From: Caulobacteraceae bacterium
GTDB taxonomy: Bacteria; Pseudomonadota; Alphaproteobacteria; Caulobacterales; Caulobacteraceae
NCBI GenBank assembly: GCA_003136615.1
Contig: PLFA01000147.1
Span: 16,031-25,272, forward strand
Length of the DNA: 9,242 nt
Direction: 5' to 3'
This document shows positions 1-6,697 of the stretch, in pieces. The stretch's first letter is position 1; each line of letters opens with the position of its first letter. The position numbers and the translations under genes are program-made. The notes beneath the pieces were generated by a model that was not told where the DNA came from, did not search any database, and was given only the letters and a program-made list of their open reading frames with translations.

Positions 1-728
1 GCCAGATAGGCATGCTCGTAATAGGCGGAGTTATAGACGCCGGGCGTCAGAACCACGACCTGAGGATTGGGCCGCCAATCCCCGGCCATGGTCTTCAAGG
101 TGGCCAGCAGGGTGTCCGGATAGCGCTCGATGGGCCGCACGCCCGCCTGGCGGAAGACATCTGGGAAGGTGCGGCGAGAGGCGTCCCGGTTGGCCAGCAT
201 ATAGGAGACGCCAGAGGGCACGCGGAGGTTGTCTTCGAGCACGAAGAATTCACCGGTGGGACCCCGGATGAGGTCGCTGCCGCAGACATTTACATAGGAG
301 CCATGGGGCACGAAGAGATGCTGCATCTCGCGACGATATGACGGGGCGCCCAGAACGAGATCCCGGGGGATCATGCCGTCCGAAAGGATTTTCTGCGGCC
401 CATAGATGTCGGCGAGGAAAAGATTGAGGGCCCGCAGGCGCTGGCTCAGCCCCGCTTCGATGGTCGCCCATTCTGCCGCGGAGACGATGCGAGGAAAGAG
501 GTCGGTGGGGATGATCCGTTCGGTGGTGTTCTCCGCCCCATAGACGGTGAAGGTGATGCCCTGGAGGAGGAAGGAGCGCTCGAGCGTGCGCTGGCGATCG
601 GCCAGGGCCTCGGGGCCCAGGGCCTCGATGCGGCTGTGCAGGAGGGCGTAGTGGGAGCGTGTTTCGCCCGTGGTGGCGAACATCTCATCATAGGCGGCGC
701 TGGCGGCATAGCCTGAGGGCCGGGCCAA
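1..728 (-). CDS. Circularly permuted type-2 ATP-grasp protein, N-terminal part (runs off left edge)
   Basis: This is the N-terminal ~242 residues of a DUF404/DUF407-type circularly permuted ATP-grasp protein; the rest lies left of position 1. Read on the minus strand with TTG at 728 as residue 1, it shows YDEMF (13-17), an LNLFLADIYGPQKIL block (about 101-115), VLEDNLRVPSG (163-173) and LTPGVYNSAYYEH (227-239), all hallmarks of the family. ATP-grasp enzymes couple ATP hydrolysis to a carboxylate-amine ligation; the substrate of this subfamily is not established. Relatives often sit beside alpha-E, transglutaminase-like and proteasome-like (Anbu) genes, none visible here. The frame is open back to the phhA stop but contains no ATG or GTG before residue 16. 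TTG at 728 has AAGG five bases upstream; CTG at 755 has AGAGGG seven bases upstream and would add MTIEEIKAP; ATG at 683 would cut into conserved sequence. The family is certain, the start is not. Confidence 0.9.
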   Translation of the reverse strand, partial: MARPSGYAASAAYDEMFATTGETRSHYALLHSRIEALGPEALADRQRTLERSFLLQGITFTVYGAENTTERIIPTDLFPRIVSAAEWATIEAGLSQRLRALNLFLADIYGPQKILSDGMIPRDLVLGAPSYRREMQHLFVPHGSYVNVCGSDLIRGPTGEFFVLEDNLRVPSGVSYMLANRDASRRTFPDVFRQAGVRPIERYPDTLLATLKTMAGDWRPNPQVVVLTPGVYNSAYYEHAYL

Positions 729-797
729 GGGGGCCTTGATCTCTTCGATGGTCAGAGCATCGCCCTCTGTTGCGCGGCCAAAGCGGCCCTCTTCATG

Positions 798-1646
798 TCA
801 CTTGGCCACAGGCGCGGGCCGCTTCGCAACCGATCTGTCGGTGGGACCATGGGAAAGGTCAGCAATGGCGATGTCCCGGGCGCCGGCCAGGCGCGCGTAA
901 AGGGGTCCGAAATCGGCCAGGGTCTCGGCCAATATGCCCTCCAGTGAAGGCGCCACGAAGTAGACCTGCTGGAAGTCGTCGGTCCGATAGGGCGTGCGCA
1001 TGATCCGCTCCAGGTCGAATTCCAGGCGATGAGGGGCGGGGTCCTCAAGCGCAAAGATGGTCTCACCGCGCGAGGAGACGATGCCGGCGCCATAGATCCG
1101 CAGGCCCTCGGGCGTGGCCAGGAGGCCGAACTCCACGCTGTACCAATAGAGCCGTGCCAGATGATGCAGGTGGTTGAGGCTCCTGGCCCTCAAGGCGCCT
1201 TCGCCGTAGGCCTGCATATAGTCGCCGAAAATCGGGTCGGTGAGCATGGGCACATGGCCAAAGACGTCGTGGAAGATGTCCGGCTCGCTGAGATAGTCCA
1301 ACTGATCCGCGGCGCGAATGAAATGGCCGGCGGGGAAGCGCCGATGGGCCAGATGGTCGAAGAACACCTCGTCGGGCACCAGGCCTGGCACGGCGACCAC
1401 CTCCCAGCCGGTGAGGCGCCTCAGCTCCGGATTGATCCGCGCGAAATCGGGAATGCCGCCCCGGTGGAGATCCAGAACGTCCAGGCCTTTGAGGAACGCG
1501 TCGCAGGCGCGGCCGGGAAGCAGGTCCCTCTGGCGCTCAAAGAGGGTCGTCCAGACTCGGTGCTCTTCGGGGGAATAGCGCTCCCAGGCCTGATCGATGG
1601 TCCAGTCCGGCCGGGCCGGACACGTGGCGGCCGGCGAGACGGACAT
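798..1646 (-). CDS. phhA: Phenylalanine 4-monooxygenase (phenylalanine hydroxylase)
   Basis: Tetrahydropterin- and Fe(II)-dependent aromatic amino acid hydroxylase that converts L-phenylalanine to L-tyrosine in the cytoplasm. The 282-residue product has the usual length of the monomeric bacterial form, which lacks the N-terminal ACT regulatory domain of animal enzymes. The iron ligands are visible: H126 and H131 in DIFHDVFGHVPML and E172 in YWYSVEFGL, with the IYGAGIVSSRGE region (184-195) following. Two in-frame ATGs exist, at 1652 and 1646. I chose 1646 because the AAGGA at 1655-1659 (minus strand) is eight bases from it but only two from the other. That site overlaps the hspQ TAA stop, so translation is probably coupled to hspQ. 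No pterin carbinolamine dehydratase (phhB) or aromatic aminotransferase gene is nearby, and no phhR-type regulator is visible. Function is confident; the exact start is uncertain by two residues. Confidence 0.96.
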   Translation of the reverse strand: MSVSPAATCPARPDWTIDQAWERYSPEEHRVWTTLFERQRDLLPGRACDAFLKGLDVLDLHRGGIPDFARINPELRRLTGWEVVAVPGLVPDEVFFDHLAHRRFPAGHFIRAADQLDYLSEPDIFHDVFGHVPMLTDPIFGDYMQAYGEGALRARSLNHLHHLARLYWYSVEFGLLATPEGLRIYGAGIVSSRGETIFALEDPAPHRLEFDLERIMRTPYRTDDFQQVYFVAPSLEGILAETLADFGPLYARLAGARDIAIADLSHGPTDRSVAKRPAPVAK

Positions 1647-1654
1647 GCCCATAA

Positions 1655-1660
1655 TCCTTA
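1655..1660 (-). promoter_or_regulatory. Ribosome-binding site of phhA overlapping the hspQ stop
   Basis: On the minus strand TAAGGA combines the hspQ stop codon TAA (1660-1658) with an AAGGA Shine-Dalgarno core (1659-1655). Spacing is eight bases to the ATG at 1646 and two to the ATG at 1652, which decides for the inner start. The overlap implies that ribosomes ending hspQ help start phhA. Confidence 0.7.
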
Positions 1661-1993
1661 GTGCGTGATCCGGGGCCGCATCAGATATCGGCCTTCGCGA
1701 AACTCCGCGAAGATCAGAGAGGTGTGCGGATGGCCGACCGGTTGCTCGGTGTCGTCGGCCAGAAGGTTCTGCTCGGAGACATAGGCCACATAATTGGACT
1801 GATCGTTCTCGGCCAGGAGGTGGTAGAAGGGCTGATCCTTCTTGGGCCGCACGTCCTCTGGGATAGCCAACCACCAATCCTCGGTATTGGCGAAGACAGG
1901 ATCGACGTCGAAGATCACACCGCGGAACGGGAAGATCCGGTGCTTGACCAGTTGGCCGAGGCCAAATTTGGCGAGTCGATAACCCATGGCCAT
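1658..1993 (-). CDS. hspQ: Heat shock protein HspQ (YccV-like, Lon specificity factor family)
   Basis: The 111-residue product matches the HspQ/YccV family in length (E. coli HspQ is about 105) and in sequence. It has AKFGLGQLVKHRIFPFRGVI (8-27), FDVDPVFANTEDWW (28-41), PKKDQPFYHLLAE (50-62) and the core YVAYVSEQNLL (68-78). HspQ is a small cytoplasmic protein first described as binding hemimethylated DNA and later as a specificity-enhancing factor and substrate of the Lon protease. The start could be the ATG at 1993 or the in-frame ATG at 1987; a GAGG lies about ten bases upstream of the first. It is the first gene of a minus-strand run with phhA, separated by only 11 bases, and diverges from the ppx/gppA-family gene. 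A heat-shock promoter is expected for this family but I cannot clearly assign one. The family call is secure; the pairing with phhA is an observation, not a known functional link. Confidence 0.95.
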   Translation of the reverse strand: MAMGYRLAKFGLGQLVKHRIFPFRGVIFDVDPVFANTEDWWLAIPEDVRPKKDQPFYHLLAENDQSNYVAYVSEQNLLADDTEQPVGHPHTSLIFAEFREGRYLMRPRITH

Positions 1994-2093
1994 GAGGATG
2001 GCGCCTCAATCTTGAATGTACAGTGAACGTAGCGTCTTTGAGCGAGCCATCAAGGGGTTTACCTATGGGGAACGCGGGGCATTGGGAGAATTG
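1994..2093. promoter_or_regulatory. Divergent promoter region between hspQ and the ppx/gppA-family gene
   Basis: About 100 bases separate the two divergent start codons, so both promoters should lie here. The best minus-strand candidate for hspQ is CTTGAT (2054-2049), a 16-base spacer, then CTACGT (2032-2027), giving a leader of roughly 25-30 bases. The CTTGA half also resembles a sigma-32 -35 box, but no CCCCAT-type -10 follows at the right distance. On the plus strand, TTGAGC (2038-2043) and CTATGG (2063-2068) are a weak pair with a 19-base spacer. These are pattern matches only. Confidence 0.3.
2084..2088 (+). promoter_or_regulatory. Ribosome-binding site deciding the ppx/gppA-family start
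   Basis: GGGAG followed by a five-base spacer and ATG at 2094. The alternative ATG at 2016 has no comparable purine-rich site, so this fixes the shorter start. Confidence 0.6.
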
Positions 2094-3122
2094 ATGGACG
2101 GAATTGTCGCTCCGGCCGCTCTGCCAGCCTCTGAGCGACGCCCGTCGGCCCAGGATGCGGCCGTCTATGCGGCCATTGATCTGGGCACGAATAATTGCCG
2201 TCTGCTTATCGCCGCGCCTTCGGGGCGGGGCTTTCGCATCGTTGACACCTATTCGCGCATCGTGCGCCTGGGTGAGGGACTTTCCCAGACCGGGCGCCTG
2301 AGCGACGCCGCCATGGCGCGAACCCTGGATGCGCTGAGCGTCTGCGCCGACAAGATCGTCAGGCGCGGGGCGACGCGGGTGCGGGCCGTGGCCACCCAGG
2401 CCTGCCGGGGCGCCGCCAATCGCCAGGACTTCCTGGACGCGGTCCTGGCGCGCACGGGGCTCACCCTGGAGATCATCACGCCAGAGGCCGAGGCGGCGCT
2501 GTCGGTGACCGGGTGCGGCGACTTGATTGACCCCAAGGCCGAGGTCGCCTTGATTCTGGATGTGGGCGGGGGATCGACCGAGCTTTCCTGGATCGACACG
2601 AAGGCGCGGCGCGCGGGACCGCTGAAGGCGGAAGCCTGGGTCTCCATTCCCGTGGGGGTTGTCACCCTGGCTGAGAGGTTTCCAGAGCGCGCTGATCAGG
2701 GCGCCTGGCGCGCGGATATGGCCCAGGCCTTCGCCGCCGAGGTGCGGGCCTTTACCGGCGCCGATCATCTGAGACCCCGGTTCTTGGGCGGGCGCGGCCA
2801 CACGGTGGGGACCTCGGGCGCCATCACCAGCCTGGCCGGCGTGCATCTGGGCTTGCCGCGGTACGACCGCCAGAAGGTCGATAGCCTGTGGATGACCCGC
2901 GCCGAATGCAAGCGGGCCGGCGATCGCCTTGCCGCCATGACCCTGGCGGAGCGCACCGCGCACCCTTGCGTGGGGGCCGGCCGCGCCGACCTGGTGCTGG
3001 CGGGAGCGGCGATCCTGGAGGCGGTGCAAAGCCTGTGGCCGTCGGAGCGATTGAGGGTCGCCGACCGGGGCCTGCGCGAGGGGCTGCTGCTCGCCCTGAT
3101 GGCGCAGGACCGCCGCGCGTGA
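2094..3122 (+). CDS. Ppx/GppA-family phosphatase (short, two-lobe form)
   Basis: Member of the exopolyphosphatase/pppGpp phosphohydrolase family, in the ASKHA fold. With the start at 2094 the protein has 342 residues: AIDLGTNNCRLLIA (27-40) is the first phosphate-binding loop, ITPEAEAALS (128-137) holds the probable catalytic glutamate (E133 by my alignment), LDVGGGSTEL (155-164) is the second phosphate loop, and GTSGAITSLAGV (239-250) and ADLVLAGAAILEA (298-310) are later core motifs. At about 340 residues it lacks the C-terminal HD-like domains of the ~500-residue E. coli Ppx and GppA. Polyphosphate or (p)ppGpp hydrolysis are both possible and cannot be separated from sequence. An upstream in-frame ATG at 2016 exists, but 2094 is preferred: GGGAG at 2084-2088 lies five bases before it, and the extra 26 residues resemble no family sequence. 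The stop overlaps the rlmE start, indicating one operon. Confidence 0.93.
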   Translation: MDGIVAPAALPASERRPSAQDAAVYAAIDLGTNNCRLLIAAPSGRGFRIVDTYSRIVRLGEGLSQTGRLSDAAMARTLDALSVCADKIVRRGATRVRAVATQACRGAANRQDFLDAVLARTGLTLEIITPEAEAALSVTGCGDLIDPKAEVALILDVGGGSTELSWIDTKARRAGPLKAEAWVSIPVGVVTLAERFPERADQGAWRADMAQAFAAEVRAFTGADHLRPRFLGGRGHTVGTSGAITSLAGVHLGLPRYDRQKVDSLWMTRAECKRAGDRLAAMTLAERTAHPCVGAGRADLVLAGAAILEAVQSLWPSERLRVADRGLREGLLLALMAQDRRA

Positions 3123-3835
3123 CCGAGGAGCCGCCGCGCAAGCGCATGGTCCGTGCGCCCACCGGCGGCGATGGCGGGGGCCGGGCGACGCCCGCGCGCC
3201 TGAAGACCGCCAAGCTGCGCACGCCGTCCTCCCAGGCCTGGCTGGAGCGCCAGATCAATGATCCCTTCTCCGCCCAGGCTCGAGCCCAGGGCTTTCGCTC
3301 CCGCGCGGCGTTCAAGCTCACCGAGCTGGATGATCGGTTTCATCTGCTGCGTCGCGGCGCGCGGGTGATTGATCTCGGCTGCGCGCCGGGGGGATGGCTG
3401 CAGGTCTGCGTGGCGCGGGGCGTGGAGGCCGTGGCGGGGGTGGACCTGCTGCCGGTTGACCCGCTTAATCCCGCCGCGATCCTGCAGGCCGACTTCACCG
3501 ATCCCGCCGTGGGGCCAAAACTCATCGCCCTGATTGGCGGCGCGCCGGATCTCGTGCTCTCCGACATGGCCCCCAACACCACCGGCCATCGCCAGACAGA
3601 TCATATCCGGATCGTCTCCCTGATCGAGGCGGCCGCCGATTTCGCCATCGCGAACCTGAAGATTGGTGGTGTCTTCGTCACCAAGGCGTTCCAGGGCGGT
3701 GAAACGGGCGGGGTTCTGGAGACCCTCAAGCGGCATTTCCGCGAAGTGCGCCACGTCAAGCCCAAGGCCAGCCGGGCCGAGAGTTCCGAACTCTATATCG
3801 TCGCCAGGGGCTTTAAGGGCGCCTCGGCCCCGTAG
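3119..3835 (+). CDS. rlmE: 23S rRNA (uridine-2552-2'-O)-methyltransferase RlmE (FtsJ/RrmJ)
   Basis: SAM-dependent 2'-O-methyltransferase that modifies U2552 in the A-loop of 23S rRNA during late 50S assembly. The 238-residue product carries the full catalytic tetrad of the FtsJ family: K66 in SRAAFKL, D149 in LSDMAPN, K189 in FVTKAFQGG and E224 in SSELYIVAR. The SAM-binding loop VIDLGCAPGGW is at 83-93. Residues 1-45 are a basic, Gly/Pro/Arg-rich tail, longer than in E. coli RlmE (about 209 residues) but common in alphaproteobacterial versions. I chose GTG at 3119 because it overlaps the upstream stop as GTGA and has AGGA about nine bases upstream. ATG at 3146 (residue 10) is a possible alternative without a well-spaced ribosome-binding site. 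The coupling with a ppx/gppA-family gene is a familiar alphaproteobacterial arrangement. The 3' end overlaps the convergent transporter gene by 43 bases. Confidence 0.96.
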   Translation: MTEEPPRKRMVRAPTGGDGGGRATPARLKTAKLRTPSSQAWLERQINDPFSAQARAQGFRSRAAFKLTELDDRFHLLRRGARVIDLGCAPGGWLQVCVARGVEAVAGVDLLPVDPLNPAAILQADFTDPAVGPKLIALIGGAPDLVLSDMAPNTTGHRQTDHIRIVSLIEAAADFAIANLKIGGVFVTKAFQGGETGGVLETLKRHFREVRHVKPKASRAESSELYIVARGFKGASAP

Positions 3836-4974
3836 TAGCGAGACAAGAGCCAGGTCTGAGCCGCCACGCCCGCCAGCGGCAGAAGCAGGACGAGGGCGAA
3901 GGGAACGCCGATCCAGAGCAGACCCGCGGCGCAGATCAGGGCCGCCGAGCACCCCGCGTCGTAACCGCCCTCGGTGGCGATGTGGAACCTGACGGGGCAG
4001 GGCGAGCGCTGGGCCAGATTGTAGACCGCCGTCATCAGTGTCGGGACATAGATGGCGGTGACGACCATCCCCGCCGCATTGGCGAGGGTCGCGGCGATGG
4101 GGTTTCCCATGGAAACGCTTCGGAAGACGAAGGCGAGGGCGACGCAGGCCGTCACCCCCCAGACCGCCTTCGCGCCGTGTCCCCTGTCGATCCAGCGCCC
4201 GAGCACCAGACCGCTCACCGCCCCGGCCACCGCCGCCAAAGCCATGGCGACGCCGAAAACGGTGAAGCTCTTGCCGAGGGTTACAAAAAGGGCGATGGGC
4301 CAGACGAAGTTCACCCCCGACCCGATCCACCCATCGGCGGCGAAGAACCGGACCCCCGCCCAGCCGGCGGCCATGGCGCCGGGCGCCTCCGCCAGGACCA
4401 CCACCTCGGGCGTCGCCAACAGCGGCAGGGCCGAGACGGCCATGACCAGGCCGGTGATCCAGAAGGTGATATCTGGGCCCAGCGTATTGAGGCCCCAGCC
4501 CATGGCCAGGGGGCTGATAATCCCCACCAGGGCGGCGATGGCCTCGCGTGCGCCGATCTGGTGGCCGCGATGCTCGGCGTCGCCAAGAGCCGCGAAATAG
4601 GCATGGTAGCAGGTCCAGTAGATCGTATCGGCGAGGGAGGAGAGGGCCACCAGGGCGTAAAGGCCCGGGCCCACGCCATGGACCCTGGCGAGGAGCGGAT
4701 ATTCCCCGGCCGCCAGGACGGCGCCCACGATCACCAGGGTGCGCAGACCGAGCCGCCGGGCCAGGGGCAAAATCCAGGGACGCAGGACGAATCGTCCGGC
4801 GAGAATCGCGGCGATGGCCAGGAGCACCGCGGGCGCGGGAACGCCCGCATGGAGCAGAAAAGCTCCAAAGAACACGCTTCCCCCGCTGATCGCCAGGGCG
4901 TGAATCCCATAGTGCAGATTGAGCCAGTTCACCTGGTCGTTGCGGAAGAAAGCCATGGCGGCCGCTTCTAGCAT
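3793..4974 (-). CDS. MFS-type transporter, substrate unknown
   Basis: The 393-residue product is almost entirely hydrophobic and fits a major facilitator superfamily protein of the inner membrane, with about 12 helices at roughly 22-43, 47-64, 78-96, 104-126, 143-162, 170-187, 218-237, 239-259, 269-286, 296-318, 340-354 and 355-376. The loop GRWIDRGHGAK (259-269) between helices 8 and 9 resembles the second copy of MFS motif A, supporting the assignment and the two-fold repeat. A longer connection around 190-217 is consistent with the central loop. Nothing indicates the substrate. The start could be ATG at 4974 or ATG at 4956; neither has a strong ribosome-binding site, and the second gives a typical MAFFRNDQVNWLNL beginning. 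The gene stands alone on this strand, diverges from guaB and converges on rlmE. An efflux or nutrient role is equally possible. Confidence 0.87.
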   Translation of the reverse strand: MLEAAAMAFFRNDQVNWLNLHYGIHALAISGGSVFFGAFLLHAGVPAPAVLLAIAAILAGRFVLRPWILPLARRLGLRTLVIVGAVLAAGEYPLLARVHGVGPGLYALVALSSLADTIYWTCYHAYFAALGDAEHRGHQIGAREAIAALVGIISPLAMGWGLNTLGPDITFWITGLVMAVSALPLLATPEVVVLAEAPGAMAAGWAGVRFFAADGWIGSGVNFVWPIALFVTLGKSFTVFGVAMALAAVAGAVSGLVLGRWIDRGHGAKAVWGVTACVALAFVFRSVSMGNPIAATLANAAGMVVTAIYVPTLMTAVYNLAQRSPCPVRFHIATEGGYDAGCSAALICAAGLLWIGVPFALVLLLPLAGVAAQTWLLSRYYGAEAPLKPLATI

Positions 4975-5014
4975 GGGGGTGTGATCCCGGACGATGCGCC
5001 AAGTCGCTCTTCAC

Positions 5015-5144
5015 CGTCATCCCGCGCGGAGCGAAGCGGAGACGCGGGACCCAGCAGACTTGGCGAGGCGCCGCGGTTCGCGAACCTAGACATGGCATCC
5101 AGTCTCCAGGGTCCCGGCGCGCGCTGCGCTTGGCCGGGATGACG
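5015..5144. repeat. 130-base imperfect palindromic repeat element
   Basis: The element begins CGTCATCCCG (5015-5024) and ends CGGGATGACG (5135-5144), exact inverse complements. The left arm 5016-5052 pairs with the right arm 5109-5143 with mismatches and a two-base length difference. Inner segments 5046-5060 and 5101-5115 match as inverse complements at 13 of 15 positions. The centre is a perfect 12-base palindrome, GGTTCGCGAACC (5075-5086). Arms and core share nearly the same centre of symmetry (about 5080), so this is one structure and not a chance overlap. It fills most of the 250-base gap between the divergent transporter and guaB genes. From memory, repeats with CGTCATCCCG ends recur in many alphaproteobacterial genomes as dispersed intergenic elements; I could not check this. 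It has no coding capacity of its own and is probably a MITE-like or REP-like element. Confidence 0.75.
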
Positions 5145-5178
5145 AGGTTGGGGGCGGACGGTGGGATAGCTCTTTCGT

Positions 5179-5201
5179 TTGTCACACAGCCTCGCTATAC
5201 C
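5179..5201 (+). promoter_or_regulatory. Candidate guaB promoter
   Basis: GCTATACC (5194-5201) matches seven of eight positions of the Caulobacter housekeeping -10 consensus GCTANAWC. TTGTCAC (5179-5185) is a partial match to the -35 consensus TTGACGS, but the eight-base spacer is shorter than the usual 10-14. Transcription would begin near 5208, leaving a short leader with GGAGAG at 5215-5220. The -10 is the more believable half. Confidence 0.45.
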
Positions 5202-5224
5202 CGGCCCGCAAAACGGAGAGTCTC

Positions 5225-6688
5225 ATGGAGATTCGCGAAGGGCTTACCTTCGACGATGTTTTGCTCGAACCCGGTCCCTCGGAGGTCATGCCCACTCAGG
5301 TGGCCGTGGCGACCAAGTTCACCCGGGATATCAGTCTCAACATCCCGCTCGTGTCCGCCGCCATGGACACGGTCACCGAAAGCCGGCTGGCCATCGCCAT
5401 GGCCCAGGCCGGCGGCATGGGCGTTCTGCACCGCAATCTGACGGTGGAGGAACAGGCCGACCAGGTGAGGGAGGTCAAACGCTTCGAAAGCGGCATGGTC
5501 ATCAATCCGGTGACCGTGCACCCAGACACGCCGCTCAGCGAAATCCGCCAGATCAAGGCGCGGCGGCATATTTCCGGCTTTCCGGTGGTGGAGCGGGGAT
5601 CGGGCCGGCTGGTGGGCATCCTCACCAACAGAGACATGCGCTTTGAGTCCCGCGGCGAGGTTCCCGCCTCCCAGCTCATGACCCACGAGAACCTGGTCAC
5701 GGTGCGTGAAGGAACGAGCCAGGCGACGGCCCGCGAGCTTCTGCACCGGCACAAGATCGAGCGGCTGATCGTGGTGGATGATGAGTTCCGCGCCGTGGGT
5801 CTGGTCACCGTCAAGGACATGGAAAAGGCCGAGGCCCATCCGCACGCCGCCAAGGACGCCCAGGGCCGGCTGCTGGTCGGCGCCGCCTCCACCGTGGGGG
5901 ACGCGGGCTTCGAGCGGTCCCTCGCCCTCATCGACGCAGGCGTGGATGTGGTGGTGATCGACACCGCCCACGGCCATTCCAAACAGGTGAGCGACGCCGT
6001 GCGCCGCCTCTCGCGTCAGACCAATCAGGTGCAGATCGTCGCCGGCAATGTGGCCACCTATGACGGGGCCCGAGCCCTCATCGACGCCGGGGCGGACGCC
6101 ATCAAGGTGGGGATCGGGCCCGGCTCCATCTGCACCACGCGGGTCGTGGCCGGGGTGGGGGTGCCGCAGTTCACAGCTATCGCCGAAGCGGCCCGGGCCG
6201 CGGCGGGATCGGGCGCGCCGATCATCGCCGATGGCGGCATCCGGTTTTCCGGGGATCTTGCCAAAGCCATCGCCGTGGGCGCCTCCACCGCCATGATGGG
6301 TTCGATGTTCGCCGGCACCGATGAGTCGCCGGGAGAGGTGTTCCTCTATCAGGGGCGCAGCTACAAATCCTATCGCGGCATGGGGTCCCTGGGCGCCATG
6401 GCCCGGGGCTCGGCCGACCGCTACTTCCAGAAGGAAGTGGAGGACACCATGAAGCTGGTGCCCGAGGGGATCGAAGGCCAGACCCCCTATAAAGGCCCCA
6501 TCCATCCGGTGATCCACCAGCTGGTGGGCGGGCTGCGCGCGGCCATGGGCTATCTGGGCGCGGCCACAATTCCAGAGTTTCAGACCCGGGCGCGCTTCGT
6601 GCGGATCACCAGCGCCGGGGTGCGCGAAAGCCATGTGCATGACGTGCTGATCACCCGCGAGGCCCCCAACTATCCCTCGGCGGTCTGA
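5225..6688 (+). CDS. guaB: Inosine-5'-monophosphate dehydrogenase
   Basis: IMPDH oxidises IMP to XMP with NAD+, the first committed and rate-limiting step of guanine nucleotide synthesis, in the cytoplasm. The 487-residue product has the standard bacterial length. Residues 1-90 start the TIM barrel (LTFDDVLLEPGPSEV at 7-21). A pair of CBS domains occupies about 93-205. The barrel resumes with VIDTAHGHS (244-252). The catalytic loop IGPGSICTTR (297-306) carries the nucleophile Cys303, and the mobile flap carries the Arg399-Tyr400 pair in SADRYF, followed by VPEGIEGQTPYKG (412-424). All key residues are intact. The ATG at 5225 has GGAG six bases upstream and the start matches family proteins. 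It is the first gene of a likely guaB, RNA methyltransferase, guaA run, with a -10-like box just upstream and a long palindrome beyond that. Confidence 0.98.
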   Translation: MEIREGLTFDDVLLEPGPSEVMPTQVAVATKFTRDISLNIPLVSAAMDTVTESRLAIAMAQAGGMGVLHRNLTVEEQADQVREVKRFESGMVINPVTVHPDTPLSEIRQIKARRHISGFPVVERGSGRLVGILTNRDMRFESRGEVPASQLMTHENLVTVREGTSQATARELLHRHKIERLIVVDDEFRAVGLVTVKDMEKAEAHPHAAKDAQGRLLVGAASTVGDAGFERSLALIDAGVDVVVIDTAHGHSKQVSDAVRRLSRQTNQVQIVAGNVATYDGARALIDAGADAIKVGIGPGSICTTRVVAGVGVPQFTAIAEAARAAAGSGAPIIADGGIRFSGDLAKAIAVGASTAMMGSMFAGTDESPGEVFLYQGRSYKSYRGMGSLGAMARGSADRYFQKEVEDTMKLVPEGIEGQTPYKGPIHPVIHQLVGGLRAAMGYLGAATIPEFQTRARFVRITSAGVRESHVHDVLITREAPNYPSAV

Positions 6689-6697
6689 ACCCCCGCC

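Noticed and set aside
2016..2093. A 26-residue N-terminal extension of the Ppx/GppA-family protein
   Set aside because: The ATG at 2016 lacks a ribosome-binding site, the extra residues match no family sequence, and the ATG at 2094 has a well-spaced GGGAG.
798..3029. A 743-codon minus-strand open frame that includes phhA
   Set aside because: Only the part from 1646 downward is phenylalanine hydroxylase. The upstream part is out of frame with hspQ and antisense to the ppx/gppA-family gene, and is open only because of GC-rich codon bias.
3982..4971. A 329-codon plus-strand frame opposite the transporter
   Set aside because: It is rich in Gly, Asp, Gln and Pro with no motif and mirrors the membrane-helix codons of the real gene.
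5016..5143. The palindrome before guaB as IS terminal repeats around a transposase remnant
   Set aside because: Only about 56 bases lie between the arms, with no coding capacity and no transposase-like residue pattern, so at most it is a non-autonomous element.
2765..5185. An 806-codon minus-strand open frame across rlmE and the transporter
   Set aside because: It starts inside the palindromic repeat, runs antisense to rlmE and out of frame with the transporter, and has no domain. Its start reads like the usual spurious peptide of CGTCATCCCG-ended repeats.
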